DNA of 64,000 nt from contig CP136066.1 in the NCBI GenBank assembly GCA_032622095.1, positions 228,534,961 through 228,598,960 of the forward strand, read 5' to 3'. Under the pieces are notes generated by a model. The model had not been told where the DNA came from. It saw only the letters and a list, made by a program, of their open reading frames with translations, and searched no databases. The position numbers were made by a program, and so were the translations under genes. The DNA is from Siphonodentalium dalli. Lineage: Eukaryota; Mollusca; Scaphopoda; Gadilida; Siphonodentaliidae. The first letter of the stretch is position 1; every line of letters starts with the position of its first letter. Positions 11,245 through 21,450 of the stretch are shown here, one piece after another.

Positions 11245-11880
11245 ATTTCTTATTTAGTTTAGTTTCTCTATATCTCCAGATTGGCAGACGACACAATTCA
11301 TAATCGAGGTGCCCAATGGGTGTACATCACAATATTCACCATCTGGGAACTTCAATCTGAGTCTATGTCTCCCATCGCAGATGAAGTCATGCATGATAGG
11401 TCCCCACGTGATGAATTTGGAGATGCTAGTCCGCTCGCTGTGGAGGGTGGGGGGTAGCATCACTAAATTCATCCATTGGGGACCTGTCATGCAAATTTAG
11501 TGACGCTATGCCGCCTAGTGGGCTAGCATCACTAAATTCACCTTCTGGGGACCTCATTCTACTTATGCCTTATCTTTTATATTTCTATAGAAACTTCTTC
11601 ACATAGATTTTATATCGTTTAGTTTAGATTCTCTATATCCCCAAATTGGCAGACGACACATTGCATAATTGAGGTTCCCAGTGGGTGTACATCACAATAT
11701 TCACCATTTGGGAACCTCAATCTGAGTCTATGTCTCCCATAGCAGATGAGGCCATGCAGAATGAGGTCCCCAGAGGGTAAATTTAGTGATGCTAGCCAGC
11801 TATGCAGGATAGCGTCACTAAATTCACCCTCTGGGGACCTCATTCTGCAAATGACATGCACACTAAACTCAGACTTGCAC
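11245..11880. mobile_element. Two joined foldback family E units
   Basis: A truncated and diverged E unit (11245 to about 11575) runs into a second one (to 11880) ending CACTAAACTCAGACTTG. Each carries the GGCAGACGACAC block (near 11283 and 11647) and the mirrored 'aattcaccctctggggacctcattctgc' block. Neither has coding capacity. Confidence 0.8.
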
Positions 11881-11891
11881 TATATATACCT

Positions 11892-12355
11892 TTAAAGGTA
11901 TTCAAGCCGATCAGACGGTCCCCATATCATCAAGATACAACAACAACATGTCTTCAAATTACACTTTAGTTATCAGAATCGATTAATTGCAGCAAAATAA
12001 TGCTAACCACTGTCAACTATGGTATCAAATTTCTCAAAACATGTTATTTATCAACATTTTGTTCAATGAAATATGGCCGTATTATCACTTGAGTATCAGA
12101 AATTTGGCCGTATTACCACTTGATTTTAGAGTTATCCATCTTCATCAACATTTTATCCGAGACCGTCTATTTGATGTTGTCTTTCTGGGCCACAAATAAT
12201 TGCACATCTAGAGAAATAACAAACTTAAAAAAATCAATATCTGATCACTCTGAGCTTTGATGGGTGGGTTCCTCAACTCAAATAAAATATTTTTTACCCC
12301 CCGAAGTCAAAGAAATATTAATTTAGGAGCATTATTTTGGATTATACATCTTTAA
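11892..12355 (+). mobile_element. Element family I (I2)
   Basis: It starts TTAAAGGTATTC and ends near TACATCTTTAA, imperfect versions of the TTAAAG(G/A)TACTCAATCCGA inverted ends seen best in I3. It is about 464 bp and non-coding. An internal 'atggccgtattatcacttg' phrase is locally duplicated (about 12074 and 12104). Confidence 0.75.
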
Positions 12356-12418
12356 CTGGAACTAATCAATAAGAAACCTGTTGAATATGAACTGTTGCTA
12401 ACATAAGAACATTTAATG

Positions 12419-12508
12419 TTTAACCCACAGGGAGCCTCACACAGATGGAAGCATGCACTACAAAGTGTTGTCTGCTTCAGTCTATGTGGGGCTCTCTATG
12501 GGTTATAC
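12419..12508. mobile_element. Short hairpin element of the J type
   Basis: A 90-bp unit lies between TAACCCACAGGG and CTATGGGTTA. It contains the variant core GTGTTGTCTGC and outer pairing arms GAGCC / GGGGCTC. A close relative is at 16755-16850. Confidence 0.6.
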
Positions 12509-12592
12509 ACACTTAACTCTGGCTTGCACTATATATGCCTTTAACTGTTACTAACATCTTTGAAGCACATTGTTTATTGGTAAACAACGTTT

Positions 12593-12712
12593 TAACACAA
12601 GGATATGCCTTTAACACATGCCATACTAAACCAACTTTATAACACAAGGATATGCCTTTAACACATGCCATACTAAACCAACTTTATAACACAAGGATAT
12701 GCCTTTAACTGG
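12593..12712 (+). repeat. Tandem repeat, about 47 bp, about 2.5 copies
   Basis: The phrase 'acacaaggatatgccttta' occurs three times at 47-bp spacing. Neighbouring sequence (about 12357-12420 and 12712-12775) is also an imperfect local duplicate around 'cctgttgaatatgaactgtt'. Confidence 0.85.
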
Positions 12713-12856
12713 AGCTAAATGATAAGCAACCTGTTGAATATGAACTGTTGTTAACATCTTTGAAGCACATTTCACCAAATCCATTGATCTCCCTAACCTA
12801 ATAAATATGCTGTTTGAACTCTTCTGTAATACTCCTAATGAATCTCATGTGCGGCA

Positions 12857-12990
12857 TGGTTAAATAGGTGAAATCATTGGATGTGCATCGGTGCTACCAT
12901 ATGATAGCAATCCAGATTCAATATAAAATGTTTGTGAAATCCTGGAAGTATTTAGGTGCTACCATATGATACCTGCACGGCTGCTGGTAG
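12857..12990 (+). repeat. Minisatellite-flanking repeat O
   Basis: The phrase 'gctaccatatgata' occurs twice here. Related text (dispersed 'acctgatct ... ttcaacataaaa') lies at 13295-13345 and 14975-15085, so variants of the same short repeat bracket the 13.4-14.7 kb minisatellite. Confidence 0.5.
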
Positions 12991-13194
12991 CACCTGAAAG
13001 GCAGACTATGTCTTCTCAGTCCACAACAGCTTGGGATATCAGTTGGGACGATGCTGTTTTTGGAATGAGCCCCGCCCCGTTACTCTTCTATAACTAATTT
13101 TAAGCCCAGAATCATGGGCGGGAGTTATATTGCTTGTATGTCTTAGGATTAGGTCAAATGGAAGCTTTGCGTATATGAACAGAGGGCAGCCTGA

Positions 13195-13302
13195 TGAGAG
13201 AGCTTTCCGATGAATGGCAACAAGCCATATTTCCGACTAAATCCTGATAAGTTACCCATTCTGCTGTGGTTAAGGAGTCGATTATTTTGGGCATTACTAT
13301 AG
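13195..13302. mobile_element. Foldback family D, half copy
   Basis: A single arm runs from the centre sequence GAGAGCTTTCCGATG to the outer GGGCATTACT. The other arm is absent. Confidence 0.75.
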
Positions 13303-13355
13303 GTACAACCACACAATACCTGATCTAGGTTCAACATAAAAAGTTAATCTCTATG

Positions 13356-14670
13356 GGGTATGGGACCAGCCTAGAGGGCGACTTGGGAGACAGGGACCAG
13401 CCTAGAGGGCGACTAATGGGAGACAGGGACCAGCCTAGAGGGCGACTAATAGGAGACAGGGACCAGCCAGTAGAGGGCAACCTGGGAGACAGGGACCAGC
13501 CTAGAGGGCACATAATGGGAGACAGGGACCAGCTTAGAGAGCGACTTGGGAGACTGGGACCAGCCTAGAGGGCGACACGGGAGACCGGGACCAGCCTAAT
13601 GGGCAACTTGGGAGACAGGGACCAGCCTAGAGGGCGACTTGGGAGACAGGGACCAGCCTAGAGGGCAAATAATGGGAGACAGGGACCAGCCTAGAGGTTG
13701 ACTAATGGGAGACAGAGACCAGCCAGTAGAGTGCAACCTGAGACAGGGACCAGCCTAGAGAGCGACTTGGGAGACTGGGACCAGCTTAGAGAGCGACTTG
13801 GGAGACTGGGACCAGCCTAGAGGGCAAATAATGGGGGACAGGGACCCACCTAGAGGGCAACTTGGGAGACAGGGACCCACCTAGAGGGCAATTTGGGAGA
13901 CAGGGACCAGCTTAGAGGGCAACCTGGGAGACAGGGACCAGCCTAGAGGGCAAATAATGGGAGACATGGACCAGCCTAGAGGGCACATAATGGGAGACAG
14001 GGACCAGCCTAGAGGGCGACTAATGGGAGACAGAGACCAGCCAGTAGAGGGCAACCTGGGAGACAGGGACCATCCTAGAGAGCGACTTGGGAGACCGGAC
14101 CAGCCAAGAGGGCGACACGACACGGGAGACAGGGACCCACCTAGAGGGCAATTTGGGAGACAGGGACCCACCTAGAGGGCAAATAATGGGAGACAGGGAC
14201 CAGCCTAGAGGGCACATAATGTGAGACAGGGACCAGCCTGGAGGGCAAATAATGGGAGACAGGGACCCACCAAGAGGGTGACACGGGAGACCGGGACCAG
14301 CCTAATGGGCAACTTGGGAGACAGGGACCCACCTAGAGGGCAACTTGGGAGACAGAGACCAGCCTAGAGGGCAAATAATGGGAGACAGGGACCCTCCCAT
14401 GTCGCCCTCTTGGCTGGTCCCGGTCTCCCAAGTCGCTCTCTAGGCTGGTCCCTGTCTCTCAGGTTGCCCTCTACTGGCTAGTCCCTGTCTCCCATTATTT
14501 GCCCTCTAGGTTGGTCCCTGTCTCCCATTACTCACCGAGGGCAACTTGGGAGACAGGGACCAGCCAAGACGGTGACGTGGGAGAAGGAGCCAGCCTAGAG
14601 AGCGATCAGGGAGACAGGGACCAGCCTAGAGGGTGACTTGGGAGACAGGGACCAGCCTAGAGGGCGACAT
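13356..14670 (+). repeat. Minisatellite, unit about 28-33 bp
   Basis: About 40 units are built on 'gggagacagggaccagccta' plus 'gagggc' and a variable end (gacttg, gactaat, aaataat, cacataat). Unit length varies, so no reading frame survives across the array. Open frames of 60-96 codons that read through it are by-products. Confidence 0.93.
14394..14532 (-). repeat. Inverted block inside the minisatellite
   Basis: About four and a half units are in opposite orientation ('ggctggtccctgtctccc'), with direct-orientation units on both sides. The outer boundaries join mid-unit. Confidence 0.9.
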
Positions 14671-14689
14671 GTGAGACATCTCTCTAAAA

Positions 14690-15461
14690 TGTGCCACATC
14701 TCCATATTTTTGTCCCAGGGAAAAGTGAACTCTCTCTCATATGCAGTATGCATAAATGGGCTCATGGTTTATTTAATACTTATTGAATCATAGAAGGGTG
14801 ATTTTGGGGTGTAAATTGAACTTAAGCCATTGTTACATGTACTTCTCCCTAATAACAGTCCACTTCTCCCTAATAACCAAACAGGGAGAAGTGACTTCCC
14901 CCAATTTGAAACCTCTAGGCTGGTCCATGCTATGGGGCAGTGGGTAAAGCAGGGTGAATCACTGGATGTAAAAATACCTGATCTAATGCCATAGGGTTAA
15001 ATGGTGGTGGTTAAATGGTGAAATTATTTGATGTATATTGGTATTACCAGGTGATACCCGATCTTGATTCAACATAAAACATTCGTAGATTATGGCGTGA
15101 AATTGGATGCATTTTGTGGTTTATTAGCTCAGTTATAGTGTAAGTTTGTGTATTGATCAGTTGTAGACGCTTCTGGGTTACGAAGGTGTGCAATGTTCAT
15201 TGATAAATCCTTGATACGTTATTCCCGATGACTAAAATCTGTTGTGTCGATTCATTTTAATTTAATTGGCTGTTTCCTGTATGGATGGAAATTTTATTCA
15301 TGTTTGGCCTGTTTTTTTGTATATAAATTTTTCAATTTATTTTTAACATTCCTCAGTTTGGCTGCTTGTATCTTATATTTTTCTTGTCCAAATTGCTATA
15401 TTTATTCTTTGTAGTCAAACTGACTGCTGCATTTATTTCTAGATATTAATTCATAGGAGTA
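14690..15461. other. No gene seen
   Basis: This is AT-rich single-copy sequence. It holds a small duplicated, dyad-like block around 'cacttctccctaataac' (14840-14890) and a repeat O copy at 14975-15085. Confidence 0.5.
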
Positions 15462-15465
15462 TTAA

Positions 15466-15684
15466 CCCTTTTCGTGATGGGAGCTGCACTGGTGCAGCAT
15501 TAAAGGTCCTGTGCCAGTGCATTCTCTTATATATGTGAGTCTCCCATCCACTGGTTTACAAGGTCAAGGCAAATATTGTTAGGCCAATGTATTCACTTAT
15601 ATATGCGAGGCTTCCTGGCATGTATAAGAGAATGCATTGGCACAGGGTTTTCCCAAATTTCAGGAAGCTCCAGTCATGGAAGGG
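15466..15684 (+). mobile_element. TTAA miniature element, family C (C1)
   Basis: It is flanked by TTAA at 15462-15465 and 15685-15688. The left end is a variant CCCTTTTCGTGATGGGAGCTGC and the right end is TTCAGGAAGCTCCAGTCATGGAAGGG. Both cassette hairpins are eroded: the first has lost most of its 3' arm. Confidence 0.8.
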
Positions 15685-15688
15685 TTAA

Positions 15689-15791
15689 ACTACCCTTATG
15701 GAGCCCCTCACAGACATGAGCAGACGACACTCAGCAATACAAGCTGACACCTGTATGGGGCTCCCTACAGGAAGCTCTAGTCATGGAAGGG
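15689..15791. mobile_element. Short TTAA element, family J (J1)
   Basis: This 103-bp unit shares its left TTAA (15685-15688) with C1 and has its own right TTAA (15792-15795). It has outer pairing GGAGCCCC / GGGGCTCC and the core GCAGACGACACT. Copies also occur at 22578, 22685, 24100 and 45237. Confidence 0.8.
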
Positions 15792-15830
15792 TTAAATGAT
15801 TGCATATATATAGCCAGCATTAAAATTTTG

Positions 15831-16274
15831 TTAAAGGTACTCAATCCGATTCGAAGGTCCCCATATCATCGGATTCCAACAACAACCAATTTTTTTTAAA
15901 TGCTACTTCAGTTATCAGAATCAATTAATTTCCCAACAATAATGCTAACCACCGTCAACTATAGTATAAAATTGCCCAAAACCTGTTATTTATCAATGTT
16001 TTGTTCAACGAAATTTTGTCGGTTGTCAAATATCTGACACAAAAAAGCCACTGGATTTTAGAGTTATTGATCTTCATCCGCTATCCTGTCAGATAAGTTC
16101 TTCTCGTCGACAGTTTACTGGGCCACTTTTAATTAAAATAATAGATTTAAAATATCGATATCTGATCGCTCTGAGCTTTGATGGGTGGGTTCCTCGACTC
16201 GAATCAAATATTTTTTACCCCGAAGCCAAAGATATAGTAATTTGCGAGCGTTAATTCGGATTGAGTATCTTTAA
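15831..16274 (+). mobile_element. Element family I (I3, reference copy)
   Basis: The ends TTAAAGGTACTCAATCCGA and TCGGATTGAGTATCTTTAA are inverted repeats with one mismatch, including or flanked by TTAA. It is 444 bp with no reading frame. At 15890-15910 it keeps the uninterrupted TTAA site that is filled by family A in copy I4. Confidence 0.82.
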
Positions 16275-16359
16275 TGAGGGCTGAGATTATTTAGAAGGCC
16301 TTGGATGATTTCATGGTTCTTATTTTCATTTCTTATGCTTCTGGATGAAGGCTGCTTAA

Positions 16360-16750
16360 CCCCTTACCCAACAGAACGGCCCTGTGCCAATGCATTCTCT
16401 TATATATGCGAGTCGACCATAGGTCGCCTCGCATATATAAGAGAATGCATTGGCTTAACACATTAAAAATTATAAAATTGTTAAAGAATGTAAGAAAAAA
16501 TGGTAAAAAGTGTTAAAAAAAGATTTTTTTAGGCCAATGCATTCTCTTATATATGCGAGGCGACCTATGATCGACTCGCAAATATAAGAGAATGCATTGG
16601 CACAGGGCATAACTGTAACTATCACAATGTGGTCAAGGAGCCGGTTCCAATGACATCCATATTTGTATGGTTTTATTGAGAGAGACCGAAGATATTTTAG
16701 GCTGTTGAAGCTTTATTTGGCCGGTTTTGGCCGTTTTGTTGGGTAAAGGG
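16360..16750 (+). mobile_element. Family A element (A6)
   Basis: It is flanked by TTAA at 16356-16359 and 16751-16754. The left end has one change (CCCCTTACCC). One hairpin arm carries uncompensated changes (GATCGACTCGCAAATAT, near 16569). Confidence 0.88.
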
Positions 16751-16754
16751 TTAA

Positions 16755-16850
16755 TTAAGAGATTTATCCCACAGGGAGCCTCACACAGATGGAAGCATGC
16801 ACTGCAGAGTGTCGTCTGCTCCAGTCTATGTGGGGCTCTATAAAGGGTTA
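16755..16850. mobile_element. Short hairpin element of the J type
   Basis: It is a close relative of 12419-12508, with the intact core GTGTCGTCTGCTCC, and ends AAAGGGTTAA. It abuts A6. Confidence 0.6.
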
Positions 16851-16852
16851 AT

Positions 16853-16990
16853 TAATATATAAGAACGACCATGTGTATCGTAAATTTAGATTAATATTCC
16901 TAACAAATAACTACTTTGAGCAAGATTATTCTTAATTTCTATTTGATCACCCTTCCGATGTGCTTTACGTCACTTTAAATGAAAATAATT
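16853..16990 (+). repeat. Dispersed element H, partial (H5)
   Basis: It holds the ATTAATATAT to 'cacccttccgatgtgctttacgtcac' portion only. Confidence 0.6.
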
Positions 16991-17540
16991 ATCATGTAAC
17001 TTAGGCCATTTGAAATATGAGATTGATATGGTGAGGGGGGGGGGGGGGGTGGTTCGACATGTTTTCAAGAGGTGGAAGTGCTCCCCCAGCCACTAAACAC
17101 CACTGGACTAGCCACTTTTCAACAGACTTTTATCCCAAATGAGATAAGTGGGGGTACATGCTGTGCTAACATTCCACAATAAACAAACCCATCATAGTCA
17201 TTCACACTGATCAACATTTCTCAATTTATTTATCTACATCCGAGATCTTAACATACACTCTTCAATATCTCCTATCTCTTTTCAAGCAGGAATGAATTAA
17301 ACGGATCGTTTATGCAAATATTTTTTATCACAGATTGATGAAGGGAGTTGGAATGGTTGGATGTTGAACTTCGTTTTGCCGGCTGTTGATTAGCCTTAGC
17401 ACTCGAGTACTAATCCTTAAAGGCAAACTTCTAAATCCCAAACATTTGCTTAAGATCAGCTCCTGATAACTACCCAATACTCCGTGTTCATTTACTAAAT
17501 GTATCTGGCTTCCTTAATATTCAAGATTAATTGGTCTCAC
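16991..17540. other. No gene seen; poly-G tract
   Basis: A G15 run is at 17035-17049. Otherwise this is unique AT-rich sequence. Confidence 0.5.
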
Positions 17541-17544
17541 TTAA

Positions 17545-17825
17545 CACTTTGATGACGGCAGCTGCGCTGGTGCAACATTGAACACCCTGTGCCAATGCAT
17601 TCTCTTATATATGCGAGTCGACCATAGGTCGCCTCGTATATATAAGAGAAAGCATTGCTTGGCCTAAATATTTTTTTATCATTTTTAATCTATTTTTCTT
17701 ACATTCTTAAACAATTTTATAATTTTTTCTTACATTCTTTAACAATTTTTATCATTTTTTTAATAATTTTTTCTTGTATTCTTTAACAATTTGATCATTT
17801 ATGATAATTTCTTTAGGCAATTTCT
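17545..17825 (+). mobile_element. Family C element, right end lost (C2)
   Basis: It starts after TTAA (17541-17544) with CACTTTGATGACGGCAGCTGC. One hairpin with loop flanks TCGACC ATA GGTCGC is present at about 17588-17660. Then the linker repeats about four times and no second hairpin follows. Confidence 0.7.
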
Positions 17826-18600
17826 TAGTCAAGGCATATTTCTGCTAATTAAAGATGGATTTTCTCTTCATATAACAGTCTTGAAATACATGTAGTTTTG
17901 TGGGTATAAAATAATAAATATGAATTGAAGACCCAGTGACATGGGTGGAGCCTCTCTGTCAAGCCTGCAAATAGTTTGTCTGTCAATTGCAGAATGATGT
18001 CCCCAGAGGTGAATTTAGTCCTGCTATCCTGCACAATAACTATGGAATATATATTGTCAGGTGTCATGGTAACATCTCAATCTCAATCTCAATTAGGCCA
18101 TGCAGTTTGACTGATTTATATTACATTCTAATTTTCTACACATTTTATCAGAATTTGTGACCAAAAAAGCACTTTAATATTGTGTGACATTTTCATTATG
18201 TTGATGTTTTTAAGTCTATCAGATTCATAAAGCAAATAACAAAATAAGCTATCTCTATATGCTAATAGCTTTCCAAATTTATGTTACATAAATTACAGGC
18301 ATGCCTATAAAATTTAACAAGTCCAGTTATAGTAATTGAATAGCCGTCTCAGTTCTCAAGGACTCACTTGGCTCGAGCATTTATATAACTTTGATAACAT
18401 TGAATTACCTGTTTTAATTGGTTCATATTTCAACACGTCTCGATATTTAGTCATTTTGATAGTTCCTGTTTCCTACACACCCCTGGTTAAGTGGCCCTGG
18501 TATAAAGTGATGATGTTGGTGGGTTGATCATGCTGAATTCGCAATTTTTCTCAATTTGTTATTCATGAAAACGAAAGTATACAAAAATATGTCAATGAAC
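17826..18600. other. No gene seen
   Basis: A short E-family fragment ('gcagaatgatgtccccagaggtgaatttag') lies at about 17990-18020. The rest is AT-rich unique sequence without a supportable exon. Confidence 0.5.
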
Positions 18601-18601
18601 C

Positions 18602-19300
18602 AAGTCTGAGTTTATTGTGCCTGTCATTTGCAGAATGAGGTCCCCAGCAGGTAAATTTAGTGTTGCTATCCCGTAAATTCACCCTCTGGGGACCTCATTA
18701 TGCTTAGGCCTCATCTTCTCTGGAAAGTTTCTTTATTATAAAATTTCTAAACTTCTTTACTAAATTCTATTTCTTTTTTAGTTTAGATTCTCTGTATCTC
18801 CAAATTGGCAGACGACACATTGCAATATCGAGGTTCCCAATGGGTGTACATAAAAATATTCACCATTTAGGAACTTCAATCTGAGTCATGCAGAATGCAG
18901 AATGAGGTCACCAGAGGGTGAATTTAGTTATGCTAGCTCGCTATGCGGGATAGTGTCACTAAATTTACCCTCTGGGAACCTCATTCTACTTAGGCCTCAT
19001 GCAACTGCTGGGAGACGTAGAATCAGATTGAAGTTCCCCAGTTGAAGTTGGGGATGTTCACCCATTAGTCACCTCAATTATACATTTTATCTTCTGCAAA
19101 TTAGGGGATATAGAAACTTCCCAGAAAGGAAAAAGAAACTAAAAACAATGTTAATTTGAGACTCCAGATATTCCCCAGAAGATGAGGTCTAAGCAGAATG
19201 AGGTCCCCAGAGTGTGAATTTGGTAAGGCTAGCCCGCTAAATTCACCCTCTGCGGACCTTATTTTGCAAATGACAGACACACTATTTGCTGGCTTGTACA
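18602..19300. mobile_element. Two consecutive foldback family E copies
   Basis: The first unit (18602 to about 18985) has the GGCAGACGACAC block. The second (to about 19300) belongs to the subfamily with 'tcttctgcaaattagggga' in its place. Their shared border is the 'ctcattctacttaggcctcat' phrase. Confidence 0.8.
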
Positions 19301-19303
19301 TGG

Positions 19304-19591
19304 GGGGGTGAGGGGTTTATACCAGACAATGACTGGGGGTCCATGCCTATGTAGGGTGAGGGCTAATACCCAGACAATGACTCGGGGCCCATGTCTATGA
19401 GGGGTTAATACCAGACAATGACTGGGGGTCCATGCCTATGTAGGGTGAGGGGTTAATACACCCAGACAATGACTGGGGGTCCATGCCTATGTAGGGTGAG
19501 GGGTTGATACCCAGACAATGACTGGGGGTCCATGCCTATGTAGGGTGAGGGGTTAATACACCCAGACAATGACTGGGGGTCCATGCCTATG
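19304..19591 (+). repeat. Minisatellite, unit about 48-59 bp, 6 copies
   Basis: The phrase 'cagacaatgactgggggtcc' recurs about every 50-59 bp. Units differ by a 3-6 bp insertion near 'ttaata(ca)cccaga'. Confidence 0.92.
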
Positions 19592-19640
19592 GCTTCCTGT
19601 TTACCCACTATCCCATACACAGCCCACTAAGACAACCCTT

Positions 19641-19758
19641 TATATAAGACATATACCTCCCACACCATACAGCCAGCCATAAAACCATGAAGACACTCAA
19701 ATCTATTTAACTGCTAGGTCTATCACTTTCTATGGGAGTCCAGCTAACACAGACATGA
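19641..19758 (+). pseudogene. TATA box plus interrupted signal-peptide-like start (tentative)
   Basis: TATATAAG at 19641-19648 precedes an ATG at 19687. The frame begins MKTLKSI, then TAA (19708-19710), then LLGLSLSMGVQLTQT and TGA. Apart from the stop, this looks like a secretory signal peptide, so it may be a dead or alternative 5' exon. It is short enough to be chance. Confidence 0.22.
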
Positions 19759-20037
19759 ACAGATAGTCAGCTCCTATAGCATTCCCACCTGATGAATTAA
19801 CGGGAATCATTCCATCTTTTAGTATCATGGAATACTGTTGATAATCTACAGCTCTGGATTTCATCCCAGTTTGGAATACATCTGGAATACACCTGGAATT
19901 TAAAAAAAATATTTTCACTTGGATTTTAACCCTTTGGAACTTCCAGAAACTTCCAGAAACTTAAATTGGAGTTTGACCAGTTTTTGGTCGTCGACTCGTC
20001 GGTGGCAAGGTTTTAATTTATTAAAAATTTCTCAACC

Positions 20038-20248
20038 ATGGAGATTTTAGTTGTGCTTATCGGTTTATTTTCTTTCGCTTTAGCAGATCGATGTCAACTC
20101 GAATCGGCGCTTGGGGATTGTTCGGATTACGTCGTCAAGTGGAACTATAATTCGGTGGATGCGCGTTGTGAACGTTTCTGGTTTGGTGGATGTGGCGGAA
20201 ATGAGAATAATTTTGAGTCGGAAGAGGAATGTAAAACGGCTTGCGATG
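20038..20248 (+). CDS. Secreted Kunitz (BPTI-type) domain protein, first exon
   Basis: The start ATG has a good context (CAACCATGG). Residues 1-16 are a hydrophobic signal peptide with likely cleavage after Ala-Leu-Ala. A complete Kunitz domain follows: Cys19, 28, 44, 52, 65 and 69, with family-typical spacings of 8, 15, 7, 12 and 3 residues, and the conserved FWFGGCGGN block at 47-55. The frame runs into G|GTGAGT at 20248/20249, giving a phase-1 donor, common for Kunitz exons. Kunitz domains classically block serine proteases through the residue after Cys2. Here that residue is Ser29 followed by Asp30, not Lys or Arg then Ala, so trypsin-type inhibition is unlikely. I could not find the next exon, and the open frame past the donor is probably intronic. 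Confidence 0.85.
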
Positions 20249-20254
20249 GTGAGT
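20249..20254 (+). other. Splice donor of the Kunitz exon
   Basis: GTGAGT directly follows the last cysteine plus Asp codon, leaving phase 1. Reading through would give a domainless tail and a stop at about 20308. Confidence 0.75.
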
Positions 20255-20507
20255 ACATTATCAGCCCTGTTAATTGGGTGAACAAAAAAATATACCTGTG
20301 TTTCTGGTGACATGCAAGAAAAAAAATAGGGGTGGCTTTTCATTTTATTTTATTTTTTCATTTTATTTTCAAGTTTGCTCAAAATAAATATGAATACTCG
20401 CCCCCCCCCCCCTCCAGACTACTACTCCTTGTTTTTAATGTAGAATAAAATAATAGATCTAAGTACATATTATTAGAATATAGTGTAATTTATTGTTTTG
20501 TTGAATA

Positions 20508-20532
20508 AAACGGCTTGTGGTGGTGAGTACAT
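20508..20532 (+). pseudogene. Echo of the Kunitz exon end and donor
   Basis: 'aaaacggcttgtggtggtgagtaca' repeats the end of the Kunitz exon plus donor (20234-20257) with two base changes. It encodes the same KTAC-type ending followed by Gly. No upstream Kunitz cysteines are present, so it is a short duplicated fragment in the intron. Confidence 0.5.
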
Positions 20533-20678
20533 AAGATAAGATAATAAAATAATATTTGTTAGCAAATCATAGAGAATATGATGTGTGCTACAAAAGTGAC
20601 ATAAATAAATAATTTTGACAATATAATAGAATATCGATTGGATTAAGAGACGTTATAGTACAATAAGAGTTACATGTA

Positions 20679-20889
20679 CAGTAATGCTCTAAATAATCGA
20701 CTCCTTAACCACAGCAGAATTATGGGTAACTTTTCAGGATTTAGTTGGAAATATGGCTTGTTGCCATTCATCGGAAAGCTCTCGGCGAGAGCTTTCCGAT
20801 GAATGGCAACAAGCCATATTTCCAACTAAATCCTGAAAAGTTACCCATAATTCTGCTGTGGTTTAGGAGTCGATTACTTAGAGCATTAC
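20679..20889. mobile_element. Foldback family D, near-complete copy (D3)
   Basis: It starts CAGTAATGCTC after TA, and its right tip has decayed to GAGCATTACATG. The arms of about 105 bp are near-perfect inverted repeats meeting at GAAAGCTCTCGGCGAGAGCTTTC. There is no coding capacity. TA-flanked CAGT ends resemble Tc1/mariner-type non-autonomous elements. Confidence 0.9.
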
Positions 20890-21164
20890 ATGTAGTAATA
20901 CTGTATGTACTTGTATATATGGCTATCCATGCTTCTCGTTCTTTAGGAGCCCTTACACTGTTATAGTATTAAGTGTCATTGGATCTAGCATGAGTATCGT
21001 TCTACTCAATCGAACAGATCTTATTATAGTTACATATTACCTTTGAAGTTTTAACAGCGTTTGGGTTGAGTGGTATTTTAAGAAAATCTCTTGATAAGGT
21101 GCTCAAACTTTTAATATCTATGTTCAGTTTCTGTTATAAGGATTTTCTTTGCTCATCATATTTT

Positions 21165-21450
21165 TTTGCAGTGCAAAATGAAGTGCTCTTCATCCTCTAC
21201 ATAATCAGCCATGTTAATTGGCAGAAATTTGCCTGGACTAAGAAATTGCCTAGAATCCGCAATTCAGCATGGTTGCATACTCTGCTGTGTTCTACACATA
21301 CCTGTAAAATTTCAGTATACGATTGCAACTTACAGGTAGTCCATTATCATGGCAAACTTTGTTTGGGTCTGGTTTAAATTTGATGATTATCAAGAAAATC
21401 CAAGTTATCTCAGTAATCCTTGTTATCTCACTCGGCATTCAACAATGAAT
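21165..21450 (+). repeat. Dispersed repeat P
   Basis: Homologous to 34120-34400 over 'agccatgttaattggcagaaatttgcc' and 'tccattatcatggcaaac ... gggtctggttta'. The 103-codon open frame overlapping it is not conserved in the second copy, so it is not called as a gene. Confidence 0.6.

Larger units (their letters stand above)
7286..11424. repeat. Right arm of the large inverted duplication
   Basis: This is the reverse-complement mate of 1-4233. Arm-specific differences include a deletion that removes most of one hairpin and linker at about 10540, extra E-family sequence near 11360-11400, and single-base changes such as 'ccgacgtaaccgc' near 8145. Confidence 0.93.

Noticed and set aside
13191-13205. 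Hammerhead-ribozyme-like CTGATGAG
   Set aside because: It is the border of a family D half copy; no GAAA core or pairing stems follow.
13353-14332. Open frames of GDRDQPRG-type repeats
   Set aside because: Minisatellite units vary between about 28 and 33 bp, so the frame is not maintained and both strands read open.
21066-21377. 103-codon plus-strand open frame
   Set aside because: It overlaps dispersed repeat P and is not open in the second copy at 34120-34400; no domain.
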